Shown one piece after another: positions 1 to 7,132 of a stretch of 10,780 bases of DNA (positions within the stretch are counted from its first letter, which is position 1; the number at the start of each line of letters is the position of its first letter). The DNA comes from Phycisphaeraceae bacterium (GTDB taxonomy: Bacteria > Planctomycetota > Phycisphaerae > Phycisphaerales > Zrk34), in assembly GCA_028281485.1 (NCBI GenBank), contig JANQJT010000049.1:1-10780 (forward strand), written 5' to 3'. The translations under genes and the position numbers were made by a program. The notes beneath the pieces are model-generated. The model saw only the letters and a list, made by a program, of their open reading frames with translations, was not told the DNA's origin and made no database searches.

Positions 1-96
1 TGTGGGGATGTCGGCGAGGACGTGGGGCAGCGCGGCCGCCTCGTTGAGCGCGGGGATGGTGACGGTGGCGCGGGGTTTGTTCGGGGTTGTGGTCAT
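1..96 (-). CDS. Family 2 glycosyltransferase, N-terminal fragment (cut by window edge)
   Basis: Only the first 32 codons are present; the gene runs off the left edge. The ATG at 96-94 overlaps the TGA of the upstream gene (ATGA), so the two are probably translationally coupled. After a short polar leader the protein reads VTIPALNEAAALPHVLADIP. This is the first beta-strand and nucleotide-sugar-binding start of GT-A fold family 2 glycosyltransferases (IPALNE signature). Members of this family transfer sugars from nucleotide donors, often to polyprenyl phosphate or lipid acceptors, on the cytoplasmic side of the membrane. Some family 2 enzymes are known neighbours of radical SAM/selenodomain genes, which would suit a place after arsS, but the visible piece cannot separate subfamilies. 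The family is fairly sure; the substrate is unknown. Confidence 0.75.
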   Translation of the reverse strand, partial: MTTTPNKPRATVTIPALNEAAALPHVLADIPT

Positions 97-1517
97 GCGG
101 CGGCGTGTTGGGGTTCGGGGGTTTGGCGTGTTCGGTGGACGAGGTATTCGATGGGGAGGAGTGCGGCGACGAGGCCGTGCTGGAGGTAGGGGAGCCAGGT
201 GATGTCGTAGTGCAGGTAGTAGAGCGGGAGCAGCGCGGTCCATGCGATCAGTGCCCAGACGGGGCAGACAGCGAGCAGCGGGATGAGCCAGACGTAGTAC
301 CAGGGCATCTGTGTGGGGCTGAGGAAGAAGGCGAAGGCGATGATGGCGAGGGAGCGTGAGGCGAATTGGTGTGCGCGTCGGATGGGGGGCAACGCGAGGG
401 CGCAGACGAAGGCGACGATGAGGCCTACGGTGGTGGCGCGGGCGTAGCGGTCGGCGAGCCAGGCGGGCTTGTCGAGGTGTGGGAGGGTGTATTCCCATGC
501 GCGGATGTTGAGCTGGAATGCGGCGTCGTTGTTGTGCCATCGCTCGGCGTAGTTGGCGGGGCCTGAGTTTTCGGTGGGGCCTGCGCCGATGATGGGCGCG
601 TAGCAGAGGGAGACGACGGCGATGAGGATGAGGGCGGCGGGGATGACCTGTTTGGGTTTGGCGATGATGGGTCGGATGAGGATGGGTGCGATGAGGATGG
701 GCCAGGTCTTTGCGCCGATGGCGAGGCCGAGGGCGAGGGCGCAAACGATGGGGCGGCGGGCGATGGCGAGGTAGACGGCGAGGGCGGTGAGCGCGGCGGG
801 GATGATGTCCATGTGGACCGAGCCGTAGGTTTGTTGGATGAGCAGGGGGTTACACCAGTAGATGGCGGCGAGGGCGAGGGGGCGTCGGAGTTTTTTGAGT
901 GAGAGGGCGACGGCGAGGAGCGCGAGGGCGTCGAATGCGGCGAAGACGGTGCGCAGGCCGAGAACGTCGCCGGGTTGGATGTCGTGTGTTTCGCGGAGGG
1001 TGGGTTGGAGCTGGTGTGCGGCGGCGAAGGCGAGCTGGGCGACGGGGGGGTAGATGGTGCGCAGGTCGGGGTGGTTGATGGACTCGAGCGTGTGGACGTG
1101 CGGGGGTGTGAGGTCGGCGAGCTGGGGGTCGGTCCAGACGTCGAGGGGTGCGACGCGGTAGGGGTTTTGGCCGGCGCTGGTGACGACGCCGTCCCAGATG
1201 TATCGGTGGTAGTCGTCCTCGAGGATGGGTGAGACGAGGGCCATGGTGATGCGGAGGGCGATGCCGATGATGAAGAGAAAGGCGAGGTTGGTGCGTGTGT
1301 CGGGGAGTTTTTGCGCGAGCGCGATGAACAGCAGGTATGCGCCGCCCGACGCGGTGAGCAGCGCGGTGACGAGGACGAGGGGCGGGTCGGCGAAGGGGGT
1401 TTTGACGAGCTGATCGGAGATGAAGGCGAGGCAGGCGAGCGGAGCGATGAGCGCGAGCGCGGTGAGTGAGCCGGCGATGCGGAGAAGGATGGAAGGAGTG
1501 TTTGATGTCGCGGTCAT
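93..1517 (-). CDS. Multi-spanning GT-C / GT87-like glycosyltransferase (DUF2029-type)
   Basis: This 474-residue protein is largely hydrophobic with roughly ten or more membrane segments. A hydrophobic start at 10-33 is followed by segments near 46-68 and 78-96, then many more to the C terminus. Directly after an early segment sits the acidic motif EDDYHRYIWDG (100-110) followed by NPYR (118-121). This arrangement is typical of GT-C enzymes of the GT87/DUF2029 group, where the acidic residues in the first large outside loop are catalytic. Further family-like features are GAKTWPIL (268-275) and PWYYVW (405-410). Such enzymes use polyprenyl-phosphate sugars as donors. A family 2 glycosyltransferase, the usual source of such donors, starts in the overlapping next gene. 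The gene begins 21 bp after arsS with no clear Shine-Dalgarno, suggesting co-transcription. Acceptor and sugar are unknown; a role in arsenosugar or arsenolipid assembly is inference. Confidence 0.75.
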   Translation of the reverse strand: MTATSNTPSILLRIAGSLTALALIAPLACLAFISDQLVKTPFADPPLVLVTALLTASGGAYLLFIALAQKLPDTRTNLAFLFIIGIALRITMALVSPILEDDYHRYIWDGVVTSAGQNPYRVAPLDVWTDPQLADLTPPHVHTLESINHPDLRTIYPPVAQLAFAAAHQLQPTLRETHDIQPGDVLGLRTVFAAFDALALLAVALSLKKLRRPLALAAIYWCNPLLIQQTYGSVHMDIIPAALTALAVYLAIARRPIVCALALGLAIGAKTWPILIAPILIRPIIAKPKQVIPAALILIAVVSLCYAPIIGAGPTENSGPANYAERWHNNDAAFQLNIRAWEYTLPHLDKPAWLADRYARATTVGLIVAFVCALALPPIRRAHQFASRSLAIIAFAFFLSPTQMPWYYVWLIPLLAVCPVWALIAWTALLPLYYLHYDITWLPYLQHGLVAALLPIEYLVHRTRQTPEPQHAAA

Positions 1518-1538
1518 GTTGGCGGGTGAGAGGTGGTA

Positions 1539-2534
1539 TTAGGTCAGTGCGCCGCCGCAGGAAGAGCCGGCGCCCGCGGTGCAGCCGAAGCAGTGGTTGT
1601 CGGTTGCGATGCGGCGTTGGATGTGTACGCGGGGATCGAAGTCTTTGATGTGCTGGGGTGCGGGGGCTTGGGTGGTGAGGCCGAGTGCGTAATTGAAGTC
1701 GCAGTCGTAGAGCGTGCCGTCGTGTGCGATGTGGACCTGGTGTCGGCACATGAGGGGGGCGACGGCGTGGGGGTTGAAGGTGTCCCGGAGGAGTTGGTCG
1801 TATTCGTCGGCGCGGCCGTCGCGCTCGAGGTCGCGTGCGAAGCGGCCGATGGGCATGTTGGTGATGGTGAGCAGGTTGTTGAATCGGATGTCGAATTGTT
1901 CGAGGAGGATGCGTTTGTAGTCGGTTTCCAGGGCGTGGGAGTCGGGAGGCAGGGATGGGCCGAGGGGGTTGTAGACGAGGTCGAGCGTGAGGTGTGGGTT
2001 GGCGGCGTAGCCGACGGCGTTGAGTTTTTGGATGACGGTGATGGAGTCTTCGTAGACGTGCAGGCCGCGCTGTTTGTTGACGTTTTCCTTGAGGTAGCAG
2101 GGGAGGGAGGCGATGAGGTGGACGCGGCGGTCGCGGTAGAAGTCCGGCAGGTCGGTGTAGCCGGGGGTGAGCATGATGGTGAGGTTGGTGCGGACCATGA
2201 CGCGGAGGTTTTGTTCGACGGCCTGTGAGACGAACCATCGGAAGTGCGGGTTCATCTCGGGCGCACCGCCGGTGATGTCGAGCGTGGCGGCGGAGGCGCG
2301 TCGGGCGGCGTCCAGGATGAGGGACATGGTGTGGCGCGACATCTGTTCGTCGCGCTTGGGGGAGGATTCGACGTGGCAGTGGTGGCAGGCGAGGTTGCAG
2401 GTGAGGCCGATGTTGACCTGGAAGGTTTGGAGGGAGGCGGCGTGGAGGTCGTGACCGGTGGCGGCGCGCACGGCGTCGTCGAAATCGTTGCGACCTTCGA
2501 TGGTCAGCGCGGTTGTGAGGCTGGTGGTGGTCAT
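1539..2534 (-). CDS. arsS: Arsenosugar biosynthesis radical SAM protein ArsS
   Basis: The 331-residue protein has the radical SAM cluster motif CNLACHHC (C46, C50, C53), which binds the [4Fe-4S] cluster that cleaves S-adenosylmethionine. DITGGAPE (86-93) follows as the glycine-rich SAM-binding strand. SLPCYLKENVNKQRG (143-157) and the Cys-rich tail HCFGCTAGAGSSCGG (314-328) are hallmarks of the ArsS family, long called radical SAM/Cys-rich domain protein. Other cysteines are C263 and C278. Known ArsS chemistry couples a 5'-deoxyadenosyl group to dimethylated arsenic, the first committed step to arsenosugars. The ATG at 2534 lies 7 bp after the arsM stop with no evident Shine-Dalgarno, so coupling with arsM is likely. 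The frame stays open far upstream through arsM, but that part is Ser/Pro/Thr-rich shadow sequence, so the start is placed at MTTTSLTT. Some family members are annotated as selenoproteins; here every such position is Cys and no in-frame TGA is present. Confidence 0.92.
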   Translation of the reverse strand: MTTTSLTTALTIEGRNDFDDAVRAATGHDLHAASLQTFQVNIGLTCNLACHHCHVESSPKRDEQMSRHTMSLILDAARRASAATLDITGGAPEMNPHFRWFVSQAVEQNLRVMVRTNLTIMLTPGYTDLPDFYRDRRVHLIASLPCYLKENVNKQRGLHVYEDSITVIQKLNAVGYAANPHLTLDLVYNPLGPSLPPDSHALETDYKRILLEQFDIRFNNLLTITNMPIGRFARDLERDGRADEYDQLLRDTFNPHAVAPLMCRHQVHIAHDGTLYDCDFNYALGLTTQAPAPQHIKDFDPRVHIQRRIATDNHCFGCTAGAGSSCGGALT

Positions 2535-2541
2535 GCGGTGT

Positions 2542-3750
2542 TTAGCAGCAGTCGTCGTCGGCACAGCAAGCGCCGCCGTTGGTTTCGGTGAGGTCGTGGT
2601 CTTCGCCCTTGGTCTGGCGGGGGTGTCGGAAGGCGGCGCGGGTGCAGTCGTAGGGCTGGGCCTGGTCGAGGGGGATTTCGTCGAGGGGTGGGACGGGGAT
2701 GAACTGACCGGCGTAGGGGCCGGTGGGGTCGGTGTAGATCTTGTAGGTCTTGTCGCAGACGGCCATGCGCTTGCCGCGTTGGAGGGTGTGTCCGTCGTCG
2801 TCGATGACCCGTTTGAAGGGGCCGGTGTAGATGACGGCCTGGTTGCGTTCGAGGCAGGGGCCCTGCTTGCCCTTGTAGGCGCGGACGGTGAGCGAGCGGA
2901 ACTCGATGCCCTCGATGGATTGCCAGGGCTCTTCGGAGCGGTCGAGGATCTCGATGCCGTAGAGGCCGGCGTCGTAGAACATCTGTAGGAACTCGTCTTC
3001 GAGGAACGCGCCGGCGATGCAGCCGGACCAGAGATCGGGGTCGTTGCGGATGGCGTCGGTGGGGGGCTCGTCGCAGACGATGTCGGAGATGACGGCGCGT
3101 CCGCCGCGGCGGAGGACGCGGAAGATCTCGTCGAAGAGCTGTTTCTTGTCTTCGGGTCGGACGAGGTTGAGGACGCAGTTTGAGACGACGACGTCGACAG
3201 AGTTGTCGGGGACGAGGGGGGATTGGGTGCGGAGCTGGTCGCAGTGTGCGTGGTAGGCGTCGAGGTTATCGGCGGAGGCGATGGGGTGGTCGGCGAGGTA
3301 GGCGTCGGCGGCGTCGAGGGGGAGGGCGAGGTCCTGGATCTTGCCCTTGAGGAAGGAGGTGTTGTCGTAGCCGAGTTTTTCGGCCATCTCGGGCTGGTAC
3401 TTGCGTGCGAGTTCGAGCATGGCGGGGTTGAAGTCGACGCCGATGACCTTGCCAGCCGGGCCGACTTTTTGTGCGAGGATGTAGCAGGCCTTGCCAGCGC
3501 CGGAGCCGAGGTCGAGGACGGTGTCGCCTTCGGTGACGTACTTGGAGGGATCGCCGCAGCCGTAGTCTTTGTCGATGATTTCCTGTGGGATGAGCTTGAG
3601 GTACTGGGCGTCGTAGCTGACGGGGCAACAGAGCTGGGGTTCGACGGCCTGTGCGCCGGCGGCGTAGCGCTCGCGCACGGTGTCTTCAACGTTCCAGGTG
3701 GTTTCGACGACGGGGTCGCAGCAGGACTTGGCGGTGTTTGGGTCGGTCAC
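2542..3750 (-). CDS. arsM: Arsenite S-adenosylmethionine methyltransferase ArsM (arsenosugar type)
   Basis: This cytoplasmic enzyme methylates arsenite using S-adenosylmethionine. In 402 residues it shows the class I methyltransferase motif VLDLGSGAGK (78-87) and the acidic end of strand 2, GVDFNPAMLELA (104-115). It carries the three cysteines expected to bind As(III): C65 in DYGCGDP, C192 in SNCVLNL and C244 in SGCIAGA. An N-terminal CC (10-11), LCCPVSYD (40-47) and a C-terminal extension from about 295 (QGPCLERNQAVIYTGPF, then KRMAVCDKTYKIY) distinguish it from short ArsM proteins and match the form found beside arsS. The tail ends in GGACCADDDCC (392-402), a likely thiol metal/arsenic site. 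The start is GTG, supported by GGAG 7 bp upstream and by the conserved N terminus. It is 63 bp downstream of the flavin/Fe-S fusion and 7 bp upstream of arsS. Product and partner follow from family knowledge; the methylation state reached is not visible. Confidence 0.92.
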   Translation of the reverse strand: MTDPNTAKSCCDPVVETTWNVEDTVRERYAAGAQAVEPQLCCPVSYDAQYLKLIPQEIIDKDYGCGDPSKYVTEGDTVLDLGSGAGKACYILAQKVGPAGKVIGVDFNPAMLELARKYQPEMAEKLGYDNTSFLKGKIQDLALPLDAADAYLADHPIASADNLDAYHAHCDQLRTQSPLVPDNSVDVVVSNCVLNLVRPEDKKQLFDEIFRVLRRGGRAVISDIVCDEPPTDAIRNDPDLWSGCIAGAFLEDEFLQMFYDAGLYGIEILDRSEEPWQSIEGIEFRSLTVRAYKGKQGPCLERNQAVIYTGPFKRVIDDDGHTLQRGKRMAVCDKTYKIYTDPTGPYAGQFIPVPPLDEIPLDQAQPYDCTRAAFRHPRQTKGEDHDLTETNGGACCADDDCC

Positions 3751-3757
3751 GAATGGG

Positions 3758-3761
3758 CTCC
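3758..3761 (-). promoter_or_regulatory. Ribosome binding site for arsM GTG start
   Basis: On the minus strand GGAG stands 7 bases before the GTG at 3750. It decides the start, since no in-frame ATG lies near the conserved N terminus. Confidence 0.6.
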
Positions 3762-3792
3762 GGGGTGGGGTTTTCTGTCATGTAGTGCGGGC

Positions 3793-3818
3793 ATTTTATG
3801 GATTTATTCGGATTTATG
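3793..3818. repeat. Short phased direct repeats in the gap before arsM
   Basis: In the 63-bp gap between the flavin/Fe-S fusion and arsM, GGATTTAT occurs at 3800-3807 and again at 3810-3817, exactly 10 bp apart. A related ATTTTATG is at 3793-3800. The second copy overlaps the stop codon of the fusion gene. The stretch is strikingly AT-rich for this window. On the minus strand TAAAAT (3798-3793) resembles a -10 hexamer (five of six), but no -35 match is seen at the right distance. It may be an internal promoter or protein-binding site for arsM-arsS, or chance AT-rich sequence. Confidence 0.35.
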
Positions 3819-6195
3819 GGGCGGTTTGTCCGTTGATGCGGAGTTCGGCGATCTGGACGGGGCTGGCGGGGAGTGAGTCGGTGGCGAGGGTTTGTCCGGT
3901 CTTGCGGTCGACGCGTCCGAAGGTGAGGACGCCGGTGGGGCAGGACTGGACGCAGGCGGAGCATCGGACGCACTGGGGGTCTTCCATGGGGAGGCCCTTG
4001 TTGGCGAAGTTCATGATGTCGATGCCCTGGTGGCATACGGAGGTACAGACGTTGCAGGAGATGCATTTCTTCTTGTCTGCGAGGATTCGGAATTGTGAGA
4101 AGCGGGCGTAGATGTGCATGAGTGCGGCGAGGGGACAGGCGAAGCGGCACCAGACGCGACCGGAGAAGTGAAAGTAGAAGGCGACGCCGAGGATGCCGGC
4201 CCAGAGCAGGTCGACGAGGTAGGCGTAGCTGAGGAAGGGGATGTTCCTGGAGAGGAGCTTGAAGGTTTTGTCGACGGGGTCGTCACCGGGGATGATCCAG
4301 CTGACGATGCGCAGGATCATGAGCGTGACGGCGAAGAGGAGGAAGGCCTGGCCGATCATGTTGAGTCGGTTCCAGCGTGGGCCGTGGGGCATCTTGTGTC
4401 GGTGTGCGTCGCCGAGTGTTTCGGCGAGCGCGCCGCAGGAGCAGATCCACCCGCAGTAAGCGCCCTTGCCCCAGCGTCGGATGATGATGGGGAGGAAGAC
4501 GAAGGTCTGGATGAAACCGAGGACGAGCCAGCCCCACATGGGTTGGTCGGTGAACCAGTTCCACGCCATGAGGGGCCAGGCGAGGATGAAGCCGTAGGCG
4601 CGCCAGTATTCGCGGCCGTGTCCGTAGTTGGCTTCGGGGAAGAAGGTGTTGGCGAACCATTGGCCGATGCCGGCGTCCCACGCGCCGTTGTGGCCGAGCA
4701 GTGGGAGGATGATCTCGGGCAGGAGGAAGAGGGGCAGGACCTGGATGGCGGTGAGTGTGAGGGTTTGTCGAGTGATGTAGGGGGTCTTGCGTCTTCGGAT
4801 GCGTCGGATGCCGAAGACGGTGACGGCGGTGGCGTAGAGGAGTGTGTAGTAGAAGGAGCGTGAGGAGGCGGAGGTTTTGAGTGTGTGGCCGAGCGTGCCG
4901 GGTGTGTTGAAGTAGCCTTCGGCGGTGCCGGTGAGTCGGTTCCACGTTTGGCCGGGGTTCCAGCCGACGGTGTCGTTGAAGGCGGTCTTGACGGGATCGG
5001 GCAGGAGGTAGTCGGCTTTCCAGTGGTAGACCCAGAGGCAGAACAGGCCGAAGAGGATGAGCGTGAGCCATGTGACGGGGCGCCATTCGCCGGTGATGTT
5101 GACGCCGGAGCGACGGAAGAAGTCGAGGGGTGCTTCGCGGCCGATCATGGTGAAGACGGCGTCGTTGGGGAGCGTGTGCTGCTGTTTGTCGGCGTCGGTG
5201 ATGGTGACGTTGTCTTCGGTGATTTGCTTGATGCCGGAGGCCATCATGAGTGTGAGGCTGCCGGTGTGTTCGGGTTTGATGTACGCACCGGAGGGTGTGG
5301 TGACGCGGTCGCCGGTGACGGTTTCGACGTCGAAGTCTGCGTCGGGGTGTGCGGTGAGCTGGTTGATCTTGTCGACGTTGTCGGGTTTGGGTCGTGCGAA
5401 CTCGGGCTTGCGGTAGGAGAGGGTGACGTTCGAGCCGCACTGGGTGAGGGCGATGGCGGTTTCGAGTGCGCTGTCGCCGCCGCCGACGACGAGGATGTTT
5501 TGTCCGCAGAAGTCCCTGGGGTCGTGGAGGCGGTTGTAGACCTTGGGCAGTTCTTCGCCGGGGACGCCGAGCTTGCGGAAGTTGCCGGAGCGTCCGATGG
5601 CGACGACGACGCGGTGCGCGGTGATTGTGGGTTGGTCGGGGGTGTTGATCTCGAATCGGCCGGACTTGCGCTGAACGGAGTCGACGCGTGCGAGGGTGGG
5701 TGTGATGCCGGCGGCGTCGGCCTGTTCGTGGAGGTCTTCGAGGAGGCCTTCTTTGACGGCGGATTTTTCGTGGAACTGCAGGTCGCCGGCGGGCGTCATG
5801 TCGGTGGGGTAGGTGTAGATGGGTTTTCCGGTGGGGAAGTTGGCGATGGTGCTGAAGGGTTCGGCGGCTTCGAAGAGCTTGACGTTGAGGTTGTGTTTGC
5901 GTGCTTCGATGGCCGCGGCGTAGCCGGAGACGCCGCCGCCGATGATGGCGATGTCGAGTGTGTCGCCTGTGGTGTTTCGTTTGTCGAAGGCGGGGTCGGC
6001 GACGATGGACTGGACGGCGCGTGTGCCGGTGTGTGCGGAGAACTTGAGGAGGGGGACGCCGGTGAGGTCGCCGACGATGTAGAGTCCGAGGACGTTGGTG
6101 GTGCCGTCTTCTCGTGCGATGGGTAGTTTTTCGGCGGTTCCTGCGGGCCACTGCGTATGGAGCCAGCGCGTGTATCGTTGGATCAGAGCGAGCAT
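3814..6195 (-). CDS. Fusion: FAD/NAD(P)-dependent reductase plus membrane polyferredoxin (NapH/NosR/CcoG-like)
   Basis: This 793-residue protein has two halves. The first is a flavoprotein of the thioredoxin-reductase/YpdA type, with FAD motif IIGGGVSGYAAA (84-95) and NAD(P) motif VVGGGDSALETA (236-247). No redox-active CxxC of thioredoxin reductase is present. The FAD tail motif GLYIVGDLTG (37-46), normally near the C terminus of such enzymes, lies at the N terminus instead. About seven membrane segments fill roughly 373-676. They are followed by CGWICSCGA (581-589) and CRFACPL (683-689), as in NosR/NapH-like proteins. Two [4Fe-4S] motifs follow: C711/C714/C717/C721 and C742/C745/C748/C752. 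The layout predicts electron flow from NAD(P)H through FAD to cytoplasmic Fe-S clusters, or the reverse. It lies 37 bp after the DUF547 gene and 63 bp before arsM. A role in feeding electrons to ArsS or reducing arsenicals is inference. The fold assignments are firm; the function is not known. Confidence 0.85.
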   Translation of the reverse strand: MLALIQRYTRWLHTQWPAGTAEKLPIAREDGTTNVLGLYIVGDLTGVPLLKFSAHTGTRAVQSIVADPAFDKRNTTGDTLDIAIIGGGVSGYAAAIEARKHNLNVKLFEAAEPFSTIANFPTGKPIYTYPTDMTPAGDLQFHEKSAVKEGLLEDLHEQADAAGITPTLARVDSVQRKSGRFEINTPDQPTITAHRVVVAIGRSGNFRKLGVPGEELPKVYNRLHDPRDFCGQNILVVGGGDSALETAIALTQCGSNVTLSYRKPEFARPKPDNVDKINQLTAHPDADFDVETVTGDRVTTPSGAYIKPEHTGSLTLMMASGIKQITEDNVTITDADKQQHTLPNDAVFTMIGREAPLDFFRRSGVNITGEWRPVTWLTLILFGLFCLWVYHWKADYLLPDPVKTAFNDTVGWNPGQTWNRLTGTAEGYFNTPGTLGHTLKTSASSRSFYYTLLYATAVTVFGIRRIRRRKTPYITRQTLTLTAIQVLPLFLLPEIILPLLGHNGAWDAGIGQWFANTFFPEANYGHGREYWRAYGFILAWPLMAWNWFTDQPMWGWLVLGFIQTFVFLPIIIRRWGKGAYCGWICSCGALAETLGDAHRHKMPHGPRWNRLNMIGQAFLLFAVTLMILRIVSWIIPGDDPVDKTFKLLSRNIPFLSYAYLVDLLWAGILGVAFYFHFSGRVWCRFACPLAALMHIYARFSQFRILADKKKCISCNVCTSVCHQGIDIMNFANKGLPMEDPQCVRCSACVQSCPTGVLTFGRVDRKTGQTLATDSLPASPVQIAELRINGQTAP

Positions 6196-6232
6196 GTTGA
6201 TTTCCGTGATTGGATCGCGCGGCGGCGGTGCA

Positions 6233-7132
6233 TCAGTTTTCCAGAGCGGCCTGATCGTTGAGCAGCCATGAGTAGTTTAGGTATTCGATGGCGGGCGTGC
6301 GCCCGCTATTAATGACGGAATGGTAGGTGGGGGACTGTGAGGCGACGTAGGCGGAGACGGAGCCGGCGGTTTGTTCGAAGTCGCCGGCGTACCACTGGTA
6401 GAGGGCGGTGAGCTTGACGGTGTTGGAGCGGGGGTCGTAGCTGAACCAGCGGGGCTGGGTGTGGACGGTTTTGGATTGGTCGACGAGCTGTTCTTCGAGC
6501 TGGTCGGCGGTGTAGGCTTCGGGGCGAAGGGGCGGGCAGGAGACGGCGGCGCAGACGAGGGCGAAGTGGATGCGGGGTTCTTTGAAATTGGGGCGGACCA
6601 GCTCGTGTTCGATCTGGTTGAGGGAGTGGGTCTTGCCGGCGAGGGTCCATCGGGCGTGGTCCCAGCGTTTTTCCTTGGGGATGTCTTTGATGGAGGTGAG
6701 CTTGCCGTCGTCGTAGAAGTCGGTGATGAGCTTGAGGGTGAAGGCGTTGTAGGCGTTGATGAGCAGGGCGAGTTTGCCGTCGCGTGATAGTCGATCGAAG
6801 GGTGCGGTGGCGAGGGAGGTGATGTAGGCGTCGAGCGCGGCGGTGTCGGCGGCGAGGGCGGCGTAGTCGACGTAGCCGGCGGAGTCGACGTGCTGGGCGA
6901 GGATGTTGTTAAGCGGTGTGTGGGCGAAGGTGGCGGCGGGTTGTGTGGTCGGTGGGTCGGTATGGGTTTCGGTCATGGCGACGGCGGGCGGTCCGAGCAG
7001 GCGGACGGCGAGTGTGTAGAGGGCGTCGTTGAAGACGACGGCGGCGAGGAAGAGCAGTGCGAGCGTGGTGTATCTCATCGGACATCGCTTGCAGGCGCAG
7101 CGCGGCTTGTCGTTGGATTGTTGAGTGTTCAT
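6233..7132 (-). CDS. Membrane-anchored DUF547 protein
   Basis: The 299-residue protein opens with a short cytoplasmic stretch containing CACKRC (C12, C14, C17). One hydrophobic segment follows (about 21-46), probably an uncleaved anchor or signal, then a Thr/Pro-rich linker (55-70). The rest is a DUF547 domain, recognised by LLINAYNAFTLKLI (123-136), NQIEHELVRPNF (172-183), HFALVCAAVSCPPLRPEAY (189-207) and the terminal YLNYSWLLND (284-293). DUF547 has no settled biochemical role. The domain probably lies outside the cytoplasmic membrane. The ATG at 7132 is supported by AGGA 8 bases upstream; starting at M19 would drop the cysteine cluster. The gene is the first of the run leading into the flavin/Fe-S fusion, arsM and arsS, so a link to that pathway is possible but unproven. 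DUF547 identity is confident. Confidence 0.85.
   Translation of the reverse strand: MNTQQSNDKPRCACKRCPMRYTTLALLFLAAVVFNDALYTLAVRLLGPPAVAMTETHTDPPTTQPAATFAHTPLNNILAQHVDSAGYVDYAALAADTAALDAYITSLATAPFDRLSRDGKLALLINAYNAFTLKLITDFYDDGKLTSIKDIPKEKRWDHARWTLAGKTHSLNQIEHELVRPNFKEPRIHFALVCAAVSCPPLRPEAYTADQLEEQLVDQSKTVHTQPRWFSYDPRSNTVKLTALYQWYAGDFEQTAGSVSAYVASQSPTYHSVINSGRTPAIEYLNYSWLLNDQAALEN

Noticed and set aside
2535..3689. 385-codon upstream extension of the arsS frame through arsM
   Set aside because: The extension is Ser/Pro/Thr/Ala-rich shadow sequence with no domain. Real ArsS similarity begins shortly after the ATG at 2534, so a large fusion protein is not supported.
4885..6126. 413-codon plus-strand open frame opposite the flavin/Fe-S fusion
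   Set aside because: Low-complexity acidic/Gly/Val composition typical of antisense GC-rich shadows; the minus-strand protein has clear motifs.
4283..6151. 622-codon minus-strand frame rich in Arg, His and Pro, overlapping the fusion
   Set aside because: Composition of a shifted frame of GC-rich coding DNA; no domain seen.
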